Shown piece after piece: positions 35,857 to 43,767 of a DNA stretch of 64,000 nucleotides (its first letter is position 1; the number at the start of each line of letters is the position of its first letter). Under the pieces are notes generated by a model that did not search any database, had not been told where the DNA came from, and saw only the letters and a list, made by a program, of their open reading frames with translations. Position numbers and translations under genes: made by a program. The stretch lies in contig NZ_JACIEH010000003.1 in assembly GCF_014196745.1 (NCBI RefSeq), forward strand, positions 806,001 to 870,000, read 5' to 3'. This stretch comes from Sphingomonas kyeonggiensis. Lineage in GTDB: Bacteria; Pseudomonadota; Alphaproteobacteria; Sphingomonadales; Sphingomonadaceae.

Positions 35857-38793
35857 TCAGTTGTTGCGGGTCCGGCGAATTTCTTCGCGGACATTGTGGC
35901 CGAGGGCATCGGCGACGAGCGCGCCCTGCTCTGCGGTGTGGCGCTTCATCAGGCCGGTGGCGACTGCGGCGGCCGGCGCGCGGCCGGCATAGCGCGGACG
36001 CTGCACCTTGCTCTTCGCCTCGGCCAGGCTGGCCTCAATGAAGGGTTCGACGAAGGTCCAGTAGCCGTTGTTCTTCGGCTCTTCCTGCGCCCAGATCACT
36101 TCCTCGAGGTTGGTCATGCGCGCGATGCGCGCCGCCAGGGCCTCGCCCGGGAAGGGATAGAGCTGCTCGATGCGGACGATCGCGGTGTTCTTGTCACCGG
36201 CCGCGTCGCGCGCCTCGATCAGGTCATAGGCGACCTTGCCGGTGCACAGCACCAGGCGCTTCACATCGTTGTCCGCCGGCGCGCTGGGGTCCGACAGGAT
36301 GCGGCGGAAGTGGCTCTCGCCCAGGAAGTCCTCGGCCTTGCTCACCGCCATCTTGTGGCGGAGCAGCGACTTCGGCGTCATCTGCACCAGCGGCTTGCGG
36401 AAGTTGCGATGCATCTGGCGGCGCAGCAGGTGGAAATAGTTCGCCGGCGTCGTGATGTTGACGACCTGCATATTGTCTTCCGCGCAGAGCTGGAGATAGC
36501 GCTCCGGGCGCGCCGAGCTGTGCTCGGGGCCCTGGCCCTCGTACCCGTGCGGCAGCAGCATCACCAGGCCATTGGCGCGCAGCCACTTGGCCTCGCCCGC
36601 GGCAATGAACTGGTCGATCATGATCTGCGCGCCGTTGGCGAAGTCGCCGAACTGCGCTTCCCACAGCACCAGCGTCTTCGGATCGGCGAGCGCATAGCCA
36701 TATTCGAAGCCGAGCACGCCATATTCGCTGAGCGGCGAGTCCAGCACCTCGAAATTCCCGTGCGGGATGGTCGAGAGCGGGATGTAGCGATGCTCGTCGC
36801 GCTGATCGACCCAGACGGCGTGGCGCTGCGAGAAGGTGCCGCGACCGACGTCCTGGCCCGACAGGCGGACGCCATAGCCTTCCGAGAGCAGCGAGCCGAA
36901 GGCGAGGGCCTCGCCGGTCGCCCAGTCGAAATTCTCGCCGCCCGTGAACATCGCGCGCTTGGCGTCGAGCACGCGGCCCAGAGTCTTGTGGATCTCGAGA
37001 TCGGCGGGAACCTCGGTCAGCGTGCGACCGAGGCTGTCGAACAGCTTCTTCTCGATGCCGGTATCGACGCTGCGGCGCGTGTTCTCGGCATCGGCCGGGG
37101 CCGACAGGCCCGACCAGCGGCCGCCGAACCAGTCCGCCTTGTTGGGGAGGTACGACTTGCCGGCCTCGAACTCGCCTTCGAGCAACAGGTTGAACTGCTT
37201 CACCTTCTCGTCGACGAAGCCCTGGTCGATCGTGCCTTCGGCGATCAGCTTCTTCGAATAGACGACGCTGACCGACGGATGCTGGCGGATCGCCTTGTAC
37301 ATCAGCGGCTGGGTGAACGAGGGCTCGTCGCCTTCGTTGTGGCCGAAGCGACGATAGCACCACATGTCGATCACGACGTCGCGCTTGAAGGTCTGGCGGA
37401 ACTCGATCGCCATCTTGCAGGCGAAGGTCACCGCTTCGGGATCGTCGCCATTGACGTGGAAGATCGGCGCCTGGACGCCCTTGGCGACGTCCGACGGATA
37501 GGGCGAGGAGCGCGCGAACTGCGGGCTCGTCGTGAAGCCGATCTGGTTGTTGATGATGAAGTGCAGGCAGCCGCCGGTGTTGTATCCGCGGATGCCCGAG
37601 AAGCCGAGGCACTCCCAGACGATGCCCTGGCCGGCGAAGGCCGCGTCGCCGTGCAGCAGCACGGGCAGCGAGCCGGTGTGGTTGTCCAGGTCGCTGGCGA
37701 TGGTCTGGATCGCGCGGGTCTTGCCGAGCACGACCGGATCCGCCGCCTCGAGGTGCGAGGGGTTGGCGACCAGCGACATGTGGACGCTGATCCCGTCGAA
37801 CTCGCGGTCGGTGCTGGTGCCGAGGTGATACTTCACGTCGCCCGAGCCGCCGACGTCATCGGGGTTGGACGAGCCGCCCGAGAATTCGTGGAAGATCGCG
37901 CGGTACGGCTTCGACATCACGTTGGTGAGCATGTTCAGGCGGCCGCGGTGCGCCATGCCGTACACGATCTCGCGGATGCCGAGCTGGCCGCCATATTTGA
38001 TGATGGCTTCCATCGCCGGGATCATCGCTTCGCCGCCGTCGAGGCCGAAGCGCTTGGTGCCGACATATTTCTTGCCGCAGAACTTCTCCCACTCCTCGGC
38101 CTCGATGACCTTGGAGAGGATCGCCTTCTTGCCGTCGGCCGTGAACTGGATGGCCTTGTCCTTGCCCTCCATCCGGTCCTGGAGGAAGCGGCGCTCCTCC
38201 ACGTCGGCGATATGCATGTATTCGAGGCCGACATTGCCGCAATAGTTCGCGCGCAGGATGTCGACGAGCTCGCGCACCGTCGCCTTTTCCAGGCCGAGCG
38301 TGCCGCCGAGATAGATCGGGCGGTCATAATCGGCGGCAGTGAAGCCGTGATATTCCGGGGTCATGTCCGCCGGCACGTCCTGACGGGCGAGGCCGAGCGG
38401 ATCGAGCGTGGCGGCAAGGTGGCCGCGGACCCGGTAGGTGCGGATTAGCAGCATCGCGCGGATCGAATCGCCGGCGGCGCGGGCGATATCGGCTTCCGAA
38501 GCGGCCGGGCCGGCGGGTTTGGCAGCAGGTGCTGCGCCGCCCTTGGCGGGCTTGGGTGCCGGCTCCATCTGGGTCGGGTCGAGCCCGGCGGTGAGGGCAT
38601 CCGTCTCGGCGAGCGGCCAGCGCGGATTGGCCCAGCTGGGCCCCGACGCGGTGTTCTCGAGGCCGTCGAAAAACTGCTGCCACTTGGGCTCGATGCCCGA
38701 CGGATCCGCCTTGTAGCGGCGGTACAGCGTCTCGACGAAGGCGGGGCTCACACCGCCGGCGATGTCGTCGAAGTCCAGGCCCTCATAGCCCAT
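35857..38793 (-). CDS. sucA: 2-oxoglutarate dehydrogenase E1
   Basis: A 978-residue thiamine-diphosphate enzyme that decarboxylates 2-oxoglutarate and succinylates E2. The N-terminal segment FDDIAGGVSPAFVETLYRRY is followed by the E1-specific AMAHRGRLNMLTNVM-type stretch and the ThDP motif around GDAAFAGQG. The C-terminal transketolase-like region has VLWEAQFGDFANGAQIMIDQ. Length is standard. The ATG at 38793 (MGYEGLDF) is preferred to the TTG two codons upstream. It follows sucD by 65 bases. Confidence 0.97.
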   Translation of the reverse strand: MGYEGLDFDDIAGGVSPAFVETLYRRYKADPSGIEPKWQQFFDGLENTASGPSWANPRWPLAETDALTAGLDPTQMEPAPKPAKGGAAPAAKPAGPAASEADIARAAGDSIRAMLLIRTYRVRGHLAATLDPLGLARQDVPADMTPEYHGFTAADYDRPIYLGGTLGLEKATVRELVDILRANYCGNVGLEYMHIADVEERRFLQDRMEGKDKAIQFTADGKKAILSKVIEAEEWEKFCGKKYVGTKRFGLDGGEAMIPAMEAIIKYGGQLGIREIVYGMAHRGRLNMLTNVMSKPYRAIFHEFSGGSSNPDDVGGSGDVKYHLGTSTDREFDGISVHMSLVANPSHLEAADPVVLGKTRAIQTIASDLDNHTGSLPVLLHGDAAFAGQGIVWECLGFSGIRGYNTGGCLHFIINNQIGFTTSPQFARSSPYPSDVAKGVQAPIFHVNGDDPEAVTFACKMAIEFRQTFKRDVVIDMWCYRRFGHNEGDEPSFTQPLMYKAIRQHPSVSVVYSKKLIAEGTIDQGFVDEKVKQFNLLLEGEFEAGKSYLPNKADWFGGRWSGLSAPADAENTRRSVDTGIEKKLFDSLGRTLTEVPADLEIHKTLGRVLDAKRAMFTGGENFDWATGEALAFGSLLSEGYGVRLSGQDVGRGTFSQRHAVWVDQRDEHRYIPLSTIPHGNFEVLDSPLSEYGVLGFEYGYALADPKTLVLWEAQFGDFANGAQIMIDQFIAAGEAKWLRANGLVMLLPHGYEGQGPEHSSARPERYLQLCAEDNMQVVNITTPANYFHLLRRQMHRNFRKPLVQMTPKSLLRHKMAVSKAEDFLGESHFRRILSDPSAPADNDVKRLVLCTGKVAYDLIEARDAAGDKNTAIVRIEQLYPFPGEALAARIARMTNLEEVIWAQEEPKNNGYWTFVEPFIEASLAEAKSKVQRPRYAGRAPAAAVATGLMKRHTAEQGALVADALGHNVREEIRRTRNN

Positions 38794-38858
38794 AGTCAAT
38801 TCCAGTCTGTGTTAGCGCTCCCATTCCTTGTAGGAGATAGGAGCGCGCACGTTACAAT

Positions 38859-39743
38859 TCAGCCCTTGAGCACTTCGACCAGCGTCGAGCCCAGCTCCGA
38901 CGGGCTGGCGGCGACGCGGATGCCCGCCTCTTCCATCTTGGCGATCTTCTCTTCGGCGCCGCCCTGGCCGCCCGAGACGATCGCGCCGGCATGGCCCATG
39001 CGGCGGCCCGGAGGCGCCGTGCGGCCCGCGATGAAGCCGGCCATCGGCTTCTTGCGGCCACGCTTGGCCTCGTCGATCAGGAACTGCGCGGCTTCCTCTT
39101 CGGCCGAGCCGCCGATTTCGCCGATCATGATCATCGACTGGGTCGCGTCGTCGGCGAGGAACAGCTCGAGCACGTCGATGAAGTTGGTGCCGTTGACGGG
39201 GTCGCCGCCGATGCCCACCGCGGTGGTCTGGCCGAGGCCGGCATTGGTGGTCTGGAACACCGCTTCATAGGTGAGGGTGCCCGAGCGCGAGACGACGCCG
39301 ACCGAGCCCTTCGAGAAGATCGAGCCCGGCATGATGCCGATCTTGCACTCGCCCGGGGTCAGCAGGCCGGGGCAGTTCGGGCCGATCAGGCGCGACTTCG
39401 AACCCGAAAGGGCGCGCTTCACCTTGACCATGTCGAGCACCGGAATGCCCTCGGTGATGCAGACGATCAGCGGCACTTCGGCGTCGATCGCCTCGAGGAT
39501 CGAGTCGGCGGCGAAGGGCGGCGGCACGTAGATGACCGAGGCGTCGGCGCCGGTCTTGGTGACCGCTTCGGCCACGGTGTCGAACACGGGCAGGCCGATA
39601 TGCTCGGTGCCGCCCTTGCCGGGGGTCACGCCGCCGACCATCTGCGTCCCATAGGCGAGCGCCTGCTGGGTGTGGAAGGTGCCGGTCTCACCGGTCATCC
39701 CCTGGGTGATGACCTTGGTGTTCTTGTTGATCAGGATGCTCAT
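38859..39743 (-). CDS. sucD: Succinyl-CoA ligase alpha subunit
   Basis: A 294-residue subunit that carries the phosphohistidine. The CoA-binding Rossmann part includes TGMTGETGTFHTQQALAYGT and GGTEHIGLPVFD; the active His lies in GRRMGHAGAIVSGG. It needs the beta subunit (SucC) for nucleotide specificity, but no sucC is present in this window. In the common operon order, sucC would precede sucD; here an unknown secreted protein occupies that position, four bases upstream. Confidence 0.96.
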   Translation of the reverse strand: MSILINKNTKVITQGMTGETGTFHTQQALAYGTQMVGGVTPGKGGTEHIGLPVFDTVAEAVTKTGADASVIYVPPPFAADSILEAIDAEVPLIVCITEGIPVLDMVKVKRALSGSKSRLIGPNCPGLLTPGECKIGIMPGSIFSKGSVGVVSRSGTLTYEAVFQTTNAGLGQTTAVGIGGDPVNGTNFIDVLELFLADDATQSMIMIGEIGGSAEEEAAQFLIDEAKRGRKKPMAGFIAGRTAPPGRRMGHAGAIVSGGQGGAEEKIAKMEEAGIRVAASPSELGSTLVEVLKG

Positions 39744-39747
39744 GCGT

Positions 39748-40362
39748 TCACTGGGCTCCAGGCGCTTTGGATTCGGTTAGGGACGAGGAACGCAGCACGA
39801 CCCAGCCACCATAGGCGGCGGCAGTCAGGCGAACGTCCTCATGTGCGGAAGTGGCGACCGACGCACCGACCGCGCTGGCGGTGGGGCGTGCGGAGAGCGG
39901 CACGGCGTCCTCATTTGGCAGGACGATCTTGCGTGCGGCGGAATAATCCTCGTCGGACAGCGCATACCACAGCACGACGCAGCTATCGCCGATCGGGGTG
40001 TGGCTGGCCTGGGCGGTGGGCGGCAACAGATAGAGCTGGCCACCGGCGATCCGGTAGATGGTGTTGGGGACCTGCGCCGCGGTGGGGGCGGGCAGCTTCT
40101 CGGCCTCGCCGCGCGTCGCGACGGTGCCGGCGCCGAGCGCGCGCTGCGCGGCTGCGGGCAGCGCGGCATAGGTCATCGCCTCGGCGACGTTCTTGCTCAG
40201 GCGCACCGCGCCGCTGACGCATGCGGCCTGGAACAGCGGCACCGGCTCGGCTGGCGCCGTCGGGGTGGCTTCCTGGGCCAGCGCGGGCGCCGGCAGCAGC
40301 GAAGCCGCGCTTGCACAGGCAAGCGCGGCGATCGCGAGCAGGCCGGAGCGCTGCGCAGTCAT
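39748..40362 (-). CDS. Hypothetical secreted protein in the mdh-sucD operon
   Basis: A 204-residue protein I do not recognise. It has a signal peptide (LLAIAALACASAASLLPAPALAQ), then a segment with one Cys pair candidate (AACVSGA and DSCVVLWYAL). A mid-region with SKNVAEAMTYAALPAAAQRALG looks helical. No enzyme motif is present. It starts two bases after mdh and ends four bases before sucD, so it is certainly within the operon. Its presence in a cytoplasmic TCA operon as an exported product is unexpected. Confidence 0.65.
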   Translation of the reverse strand: MTAQRSGLLAIAALACASAASLLPAPALAQEATPTAPAEPVPLFQAACVSGAVRLSKNVAEAMTYAALPAAAQRALGAGTVATRGEAEKLPAPTAAQVPNTIYRIAGGQLYLLPPTAQASHTPIGDSCVVLWYALSDEDYSAARKIVLPNEDAVPLSARPTASAVGASVATSAHEDVRLTAAAYGGWVVLRSSSLTESKAPGAQ

Positions 40363-40364
40363 GG

Positions 40365-41327
40365 TCAGGCGAGCGAGCCGTCGATCGCCTTGCAGGCGAC
40401 CAGTAGTTCCTTCACCGCGTCGACCGAGACCGTCAGGTTGGCCTTGGCTTCGTCGGTCAGGTTGATCTCGATCACCTTCTCGACGCCGTCCTTGCCGATG
40501 ACGATCGGCACGCCGACGTACAGATTGTCGACACCGTACTGGCCGGTCAGGTGCGCAGCGGCCGGGAGGACGCGCTTCTTGTCGTAGAGGTAGCTCTCGG
40601 CCATCGCGATCGCCGAGGTGGCGGGTGCGTAGAAGGCCGAGCCGGTCTTGAGCAGGCCGACGATCTCGCCGCCGCCCGAGCGGGTGCGCGCCACGATCGC
40701 GTCGATGCGCTCCTTGGTCGAGAAGCCCATTTCGATCAGGTCGGTGACCGGGATGCCCGAGACGGTCGAATATTCGAGGACCGGGACCATGGTGTCGCCA
40801 TGGCCGCCGAGCACGAAGCTGTTCACGTCCTTGACCGAGACGTTGAACTCTTCGGCGAGGAAGTGGCTGAAGCGGGCCGAGTCGAGCACGCCGGCCATGC
40901 CGACGACCTTCTGGTGCGGCAGGCCCGAGAATTCGCGCAGCGCCCAGACCATCGCGTCGAGCGGGTTGGTGATGCAGATCACGAATGCGTCCGGCGCGTT
41001 GGCGGCGATGCCCTCGCCGACGGCCTTCATCACCTTGAGGTTGATGCCGAGCAGGTCGTCGCGGCTCATGCCCGGCTTGCGGGCGACGCCGGCGGTGACG
41101 ATGATCACGTCCGCGCCTGCGATGTCGGCATAGTCGTTGGTGCCGGTGATCTTCGAGTCAAAGCCTTCGACCGGGCCGCACTGCGACAGGTCGAGCGCCT
41201 TGCCCTGGGGCACGCCTTCGACCACGTCGAACAGGACGATGTCGCCCAGGCCCTTGAGTGCTGCGAGGTGCGCGAGCGTACCGCCGATATTGCCGGCGCC
41301 GATCAGCGCGATCTTCTTGCGGGCCAT
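40365..41327 (-). CDS. mdh: Malate dehydrogenase (LDH-like type)
   Basis: A 320-residue NAD-dependent enzyme that oxidises malate to oxaloacetate. IALIGAGNIGGTLAHLAALK is the nucleotide site. Substrate and catalytic residues appear in TAGVARKPGMSRDDLL, ITNPLDAM and VLGGHGDTMVP (catalytic His). It is the tetrameric LDH-like kind usual in alphaproteobacteria. AGGGAG precedes the ATG. It is the first gene of the operon mdh-unknown-sucD-sucA-sucB-lpdA; the promoter must lie in the 183 bases upstream. Confidence 0.96.
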   Translation of the reverse strand: MARKKIALIGAGNIGGTLAHLAALKGLGDIVLFDVVEGVPQGKALDLSQCGPVEGFDSKITGTNDYADIAGADVIIVTAGVARKPGMSRDDLLGINLKVMKAVGEGIAANAPDAFVICITNPLDAMVWALREFSGLPHQKVVGMAGVLDSARFSHFLAEEFNVSVKDVNSFVLGGHGDTMVPVLEYSTVSGIPVTDLIEMGFSTKERIDAIVARTRSGGGEIVGLLKTGSAFYAPATSAIAMAESYLYDKKRVLPAAAHLTGQYGVDNLYVGVPIVIGKDGVEKVIEINLTDEAKANLTVSVDAVKELLVACKAIDGSLA

Positions 41328-41510
41328 GGAAACTCCCTATGGGTCTGGTTCAACCGGAACACAGGCGCGCGTACCGGCGCGCCGGTGAAACGGTGGCGGC
41401 TTAGGCCCATAATAGGAGAGTCGCAACCCGTGAAAAAGCGTGGTCGCTGATTATCTTTGCAACTAATTCGCAAGTGCATTAAGCTATTTGGCCGCCATCT
41501 GCCGAGAGGC

Positions 41511-42059
41511 TCAGCTGGTCAGCGCCCCTGCCAGATCCTGGCCCTTGCCGGTCAGCGCGTAGAGCGGCAGCGGCGGATAGCGGTCCTCCAGCCTGCGCCG
41601 GACCAGCTCCGCGTCTATCACGGCCTTGAGCGTCGTCGAAAGGGCGCGGGGGGTCACCGGCGCGAGGCGTGCCTGGATTTCGCCGAAGCGGCTCCATTCC
41701 GTTCCCATTCCGCCGACCAGGGGCAGCGACCAGCGCGGCAGCTCGCCGGTGGCGAGCTTCAGCCGCGTCCGCATCGCTTCGATCCGCTCGCACAGGGCGC
41801 CGACCGGGCGGCCAGCTTCGCTCAGCAGATATTCGGGGCGCAGCGGATGGCCATGGCCGGGATTGGGGACCACCCAGCCGCATTCCTTCAGCCAGGCGAG
41901 GCAGCGGGTCAGGCTGTTGTGCGAAAGGCTGAAGGCGCGCGCGATCACCGCGAAGCGTGATCCCTGTTCGCGGCTGAGCAGCGCCAGCACCGGGATCGCC
42001 CAGCGATTGGCCTCGAGCATGCGGAGCAGCTGGGCCGGGGAGGGGGGCGTTGACTCCAT
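41511..42059 (-). CDS. Winged-helix transcriptional regulator (HxlR-like, tandem)
   Basis: About 182 residues. The first winged helix (about 10-80) has LEANRWAIPVLALLSR, then FSLSHNSLTRCLAWLKECGWV. A second, weaker one (about 105-180) has TPRALSTTLKAVIDAELVRRR and YALTGKGQDLAGAL. Both have HxlR-like spacing, which suggests a tandem duplication in one chain. It is divergent from a VOC-family gene across 52 bases and probably regulates it. The ATG at 42059 is preferred to the TTG at 42065. Confidence 0.7.
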   Translation of the reverse strand: MESTPPSPAQLLRMLEANRWAIPVLALLSREQGSRFAVIARAFSLSHNSLTRCLAWLKECGWVVPNPGHGHPLRPEYLLSEAGRPVGALCERIEAMRTRLKLATGELPRWSLPLVGGMGTEWSRFGEIQARLAPVTPRALSTTLKAVIDAELVRRRLEDRYPPLPLYALTGKGQDLAGALTS

Positions 42060-42073
42060 GATCAAATTAATAT

Positions 42074-42101
42074 CGACTATATAAATGGAACCATAGAGTC
42101 G
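42074..42101. promoter_or_regulatory. Imperfect inverted repeat between the winged-helix and VOC genes
   Basis: CGACTAT at 42074-42080 pairs with ATAGAGTCG at 42093-42101 if one base bulges. The surrounding 52-base gap is AT-rich, as a shared divergent promoter would be. It is a weak candidate for the regulator's operator. Confidence 0.3.
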
Positions 42102-42111
42102 GAGATTCGAT

Positions 42112-42522
42112 ATGGCAACTACGCTCGAAGCACCTGCTGGCGCCGAGGCGCTCGGCTATGATGGCGGCCTCACCTGCGCGATCAGCGTCACCAGTCTCGA
42201 TGCCGCCATCGCTTGGTATCAGGACGTGCTGGGGATGACCTTGCTCTACCGGGTGGACGAAATTGCCTGGTGCGAATTCGCGAGCCCGGTGGCGCGGGTG
42301 AACATCGGTCTTTCGCAGGTCGAGGCCGTGCCGCAGGGCGGTGGGGCGACGCTGACCTTCGGCGTTGTCGATATCGATGCGGCCAGGGCGGTGCTCGATG
42401 CGGCGGGCGTCCGGCAGGATGGGCCGGTGCAGGAAATCCCGGCCATGGTGAAGCTGCTGACCTTCTACGACCCCGACGGCAATGCGCTGATGTTCTACCA
42501 GGACATTGCGCCGCAGGGCTGA
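42112..42522 (+). CDS. VOC-family (glyoxalase/bleomycin-resistance fold) protein
   Basis: A 136-residue cytoplasmic protein. The N-terminal AISVTSLDAAIAWYQDVLGM and C-terminal LLTFYDPDGNALMFYQDI show the paired beta-alpha-beta-beta-beta repeats of the vicinal oxygen chelate fold. The terminal Glu common in metal-binding members is not evident at FYQ. Substrate is unknown. GGAG seven to ten bases upstream supports the ATG. It is divergent from the winged-helix regulator. Confidence 0.8.
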   Translation: MATTLEAPAGAEALGYDGGLTCAISVTSLDAAIAWYQDVLGMTLLYRVDEIAWCEFASPVARVNIGLSQVEAVPQGGGATLTFGVVDIDAARAVLDAAGVRQDGPVQEIPAMVKLLTFYDPDGNALMFYQDIAPQG

Positions 42523-42606
42523 GCCACGGGTGCTCGATTACGCCATTCGGGGTGGATCGGGCACGGAGTGACGCGGTCTTAACCCCTTGTCTGGCAAGTC
42601 ATTGCC

Positions 42607-43767
42607 ATGGGGGAATCCGCGCCACAAAAGGGGGAACGGCTCGACGCAGTGGACTTGCTGCGCGTGGCCAGCGCGTTGCTGGTCGTTGCCTTTCACTACG
42701 GAGCGGCGTTCGCGCTGGGCGGCAGCTACAACAGCAAGGGCTGGGCCGAAATCGCGACGCTGCCCCGCGAATGGATTCCCTATAGCTGGTTCGGCTGGGT
42801 CGGCGTCGAGGTCTTCTTCGTCATTTCGGGACTGGTCATCGCCGGCTCGGCGGAGAAGGTGCGTGCGGGCACCTTCCTCGCCCGGCGCGCGCGGCGGCTG
42901 GTGCCCGCGGCATGGCTGTGCGCGACGATCACCGCGCTGGTGCTGATCGGCATGGGCAATGCGCCGGGGCATGTATTCTATCAATGGGCCGGATCGGCCG
43001 CGTTCCTGCCCGTATGGCCGTGGATCGATGCATCCTATTGGACGCTGGGGATCGAGATCAGCTTCTACCTGCTCGTCGCCCTGACCATCCATGTGACCGG
43101 GGCGGCGCGGCTGGAGGGGCTTGCCTGGCTGCTCGCGCTGCTGAGCCTCGGCTATTATTCGGTCGTGCTCGCCATCGGCGTGGCGCCTCATGCGGCGGAT
43201 CGCCGCTGGCTCGATCTCGCGCTGCTGCCGCATGGCGCGTTCTTCGCGCTCGGCATCTTCGCGCGCGCGATCCTCACCACCGGGCTGCGGCCCGCGCGTG
43301 CCGCGGGCGTGCTGCTCTGCGTTCTGCTCGGGCTGGTGGAGATCGTGGGCGGTGCAGCAGGCGGTGCGCATGCGTTCGGCATCACCGGATCGCAGGCGGT
43401 GCCGGCGTTCATCTTCCTCGCGGCCATGGCCATAGTCTTCGCGGCACCCATCCTGCAGGCGCCGCTGGGGCGCGTGCTGCCGCCGCGGCTGGTGACGCTG
43501 CTGGGGCTGGCGACCTATCCGCTCTATCTGCTGCACCAGGATGCTGGCGGGGCATTGTTCGTGCTGCTGCAGCGGGCGGGCCTGGCGCCGATCCCCGCAC
43601 TGATGCTCACCCTCGCCGCGGTCATCGGTGCGGCGCTGCTGGTCGCAGGACTGCTGGAGCCCGCGCTGCGGCGCTGGCTGGTCCGGTCGGCCGGGGCGAT
43701 ACGCTCAGCGCTCGCCGGTGCGCTCCGCCCGGCGCCGATATTCCTCCGCGAGCACTCCGAACGCTAG
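42607..43767 (+). CDS. Acyltransferase family 3 (OafA-like) membrane protein
   Basis: A 386-residue integral membrane protein with about ten helices. The family features are LRVASALLVVAFHYGAAF near the N-terminus (His of the FHYG motif), GWVGVEVFFVISGLVI and WTLGIEISFYLLVAL. Such proteins transfer acyl groups to exported sugars, for example O-acetylation of polysaccharide. The last 63 bases overlap the end of a convergent glycoside hydrolase gene. A role in modifying the exopolysaccharide is plausible but not shown. Confidence 0.88.
   Translation: MGESAPQKGERLDAVDLLRVASALLVVAFHYGAAFALGGSYNSKGWAEIATLPREWIPYSWFGWVGVEVFFVISGLVIAGSAEKVRAGTFLARRARRLVPAAWLCATITALVLIGMGNAPGHVFYQWAGSAAFLPVWPWIDASYWTLGIEISFYLLVALTIHVTGAARLEGLAWLLALLSLGYYSVVLAIGVAPHAADRRWLDLALLPHGAFFALGIFARAILTTGLRPARAAGVLLCVLLGLVEIVGGAAGGAHAFGITGSQAVPAFIFLAAMAIVFAAPILQAPLGRVLPPRLVTLLGLATYPLYLLHQDAGGALFVLLQRAGLAPIPALMLTLAAVIGAALLVAGLLEPALRRWLVRSAGAIRSALAGALRPAPIFLREHSER

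Noticed and set aside
35707..38448. 913-codon open frame opposite sucA
   Set aside because: The true product is 2-oxoglutarate dehydrogenase E1 on the minus strand. The plus-strand frame has the same shadow composition and no domain.
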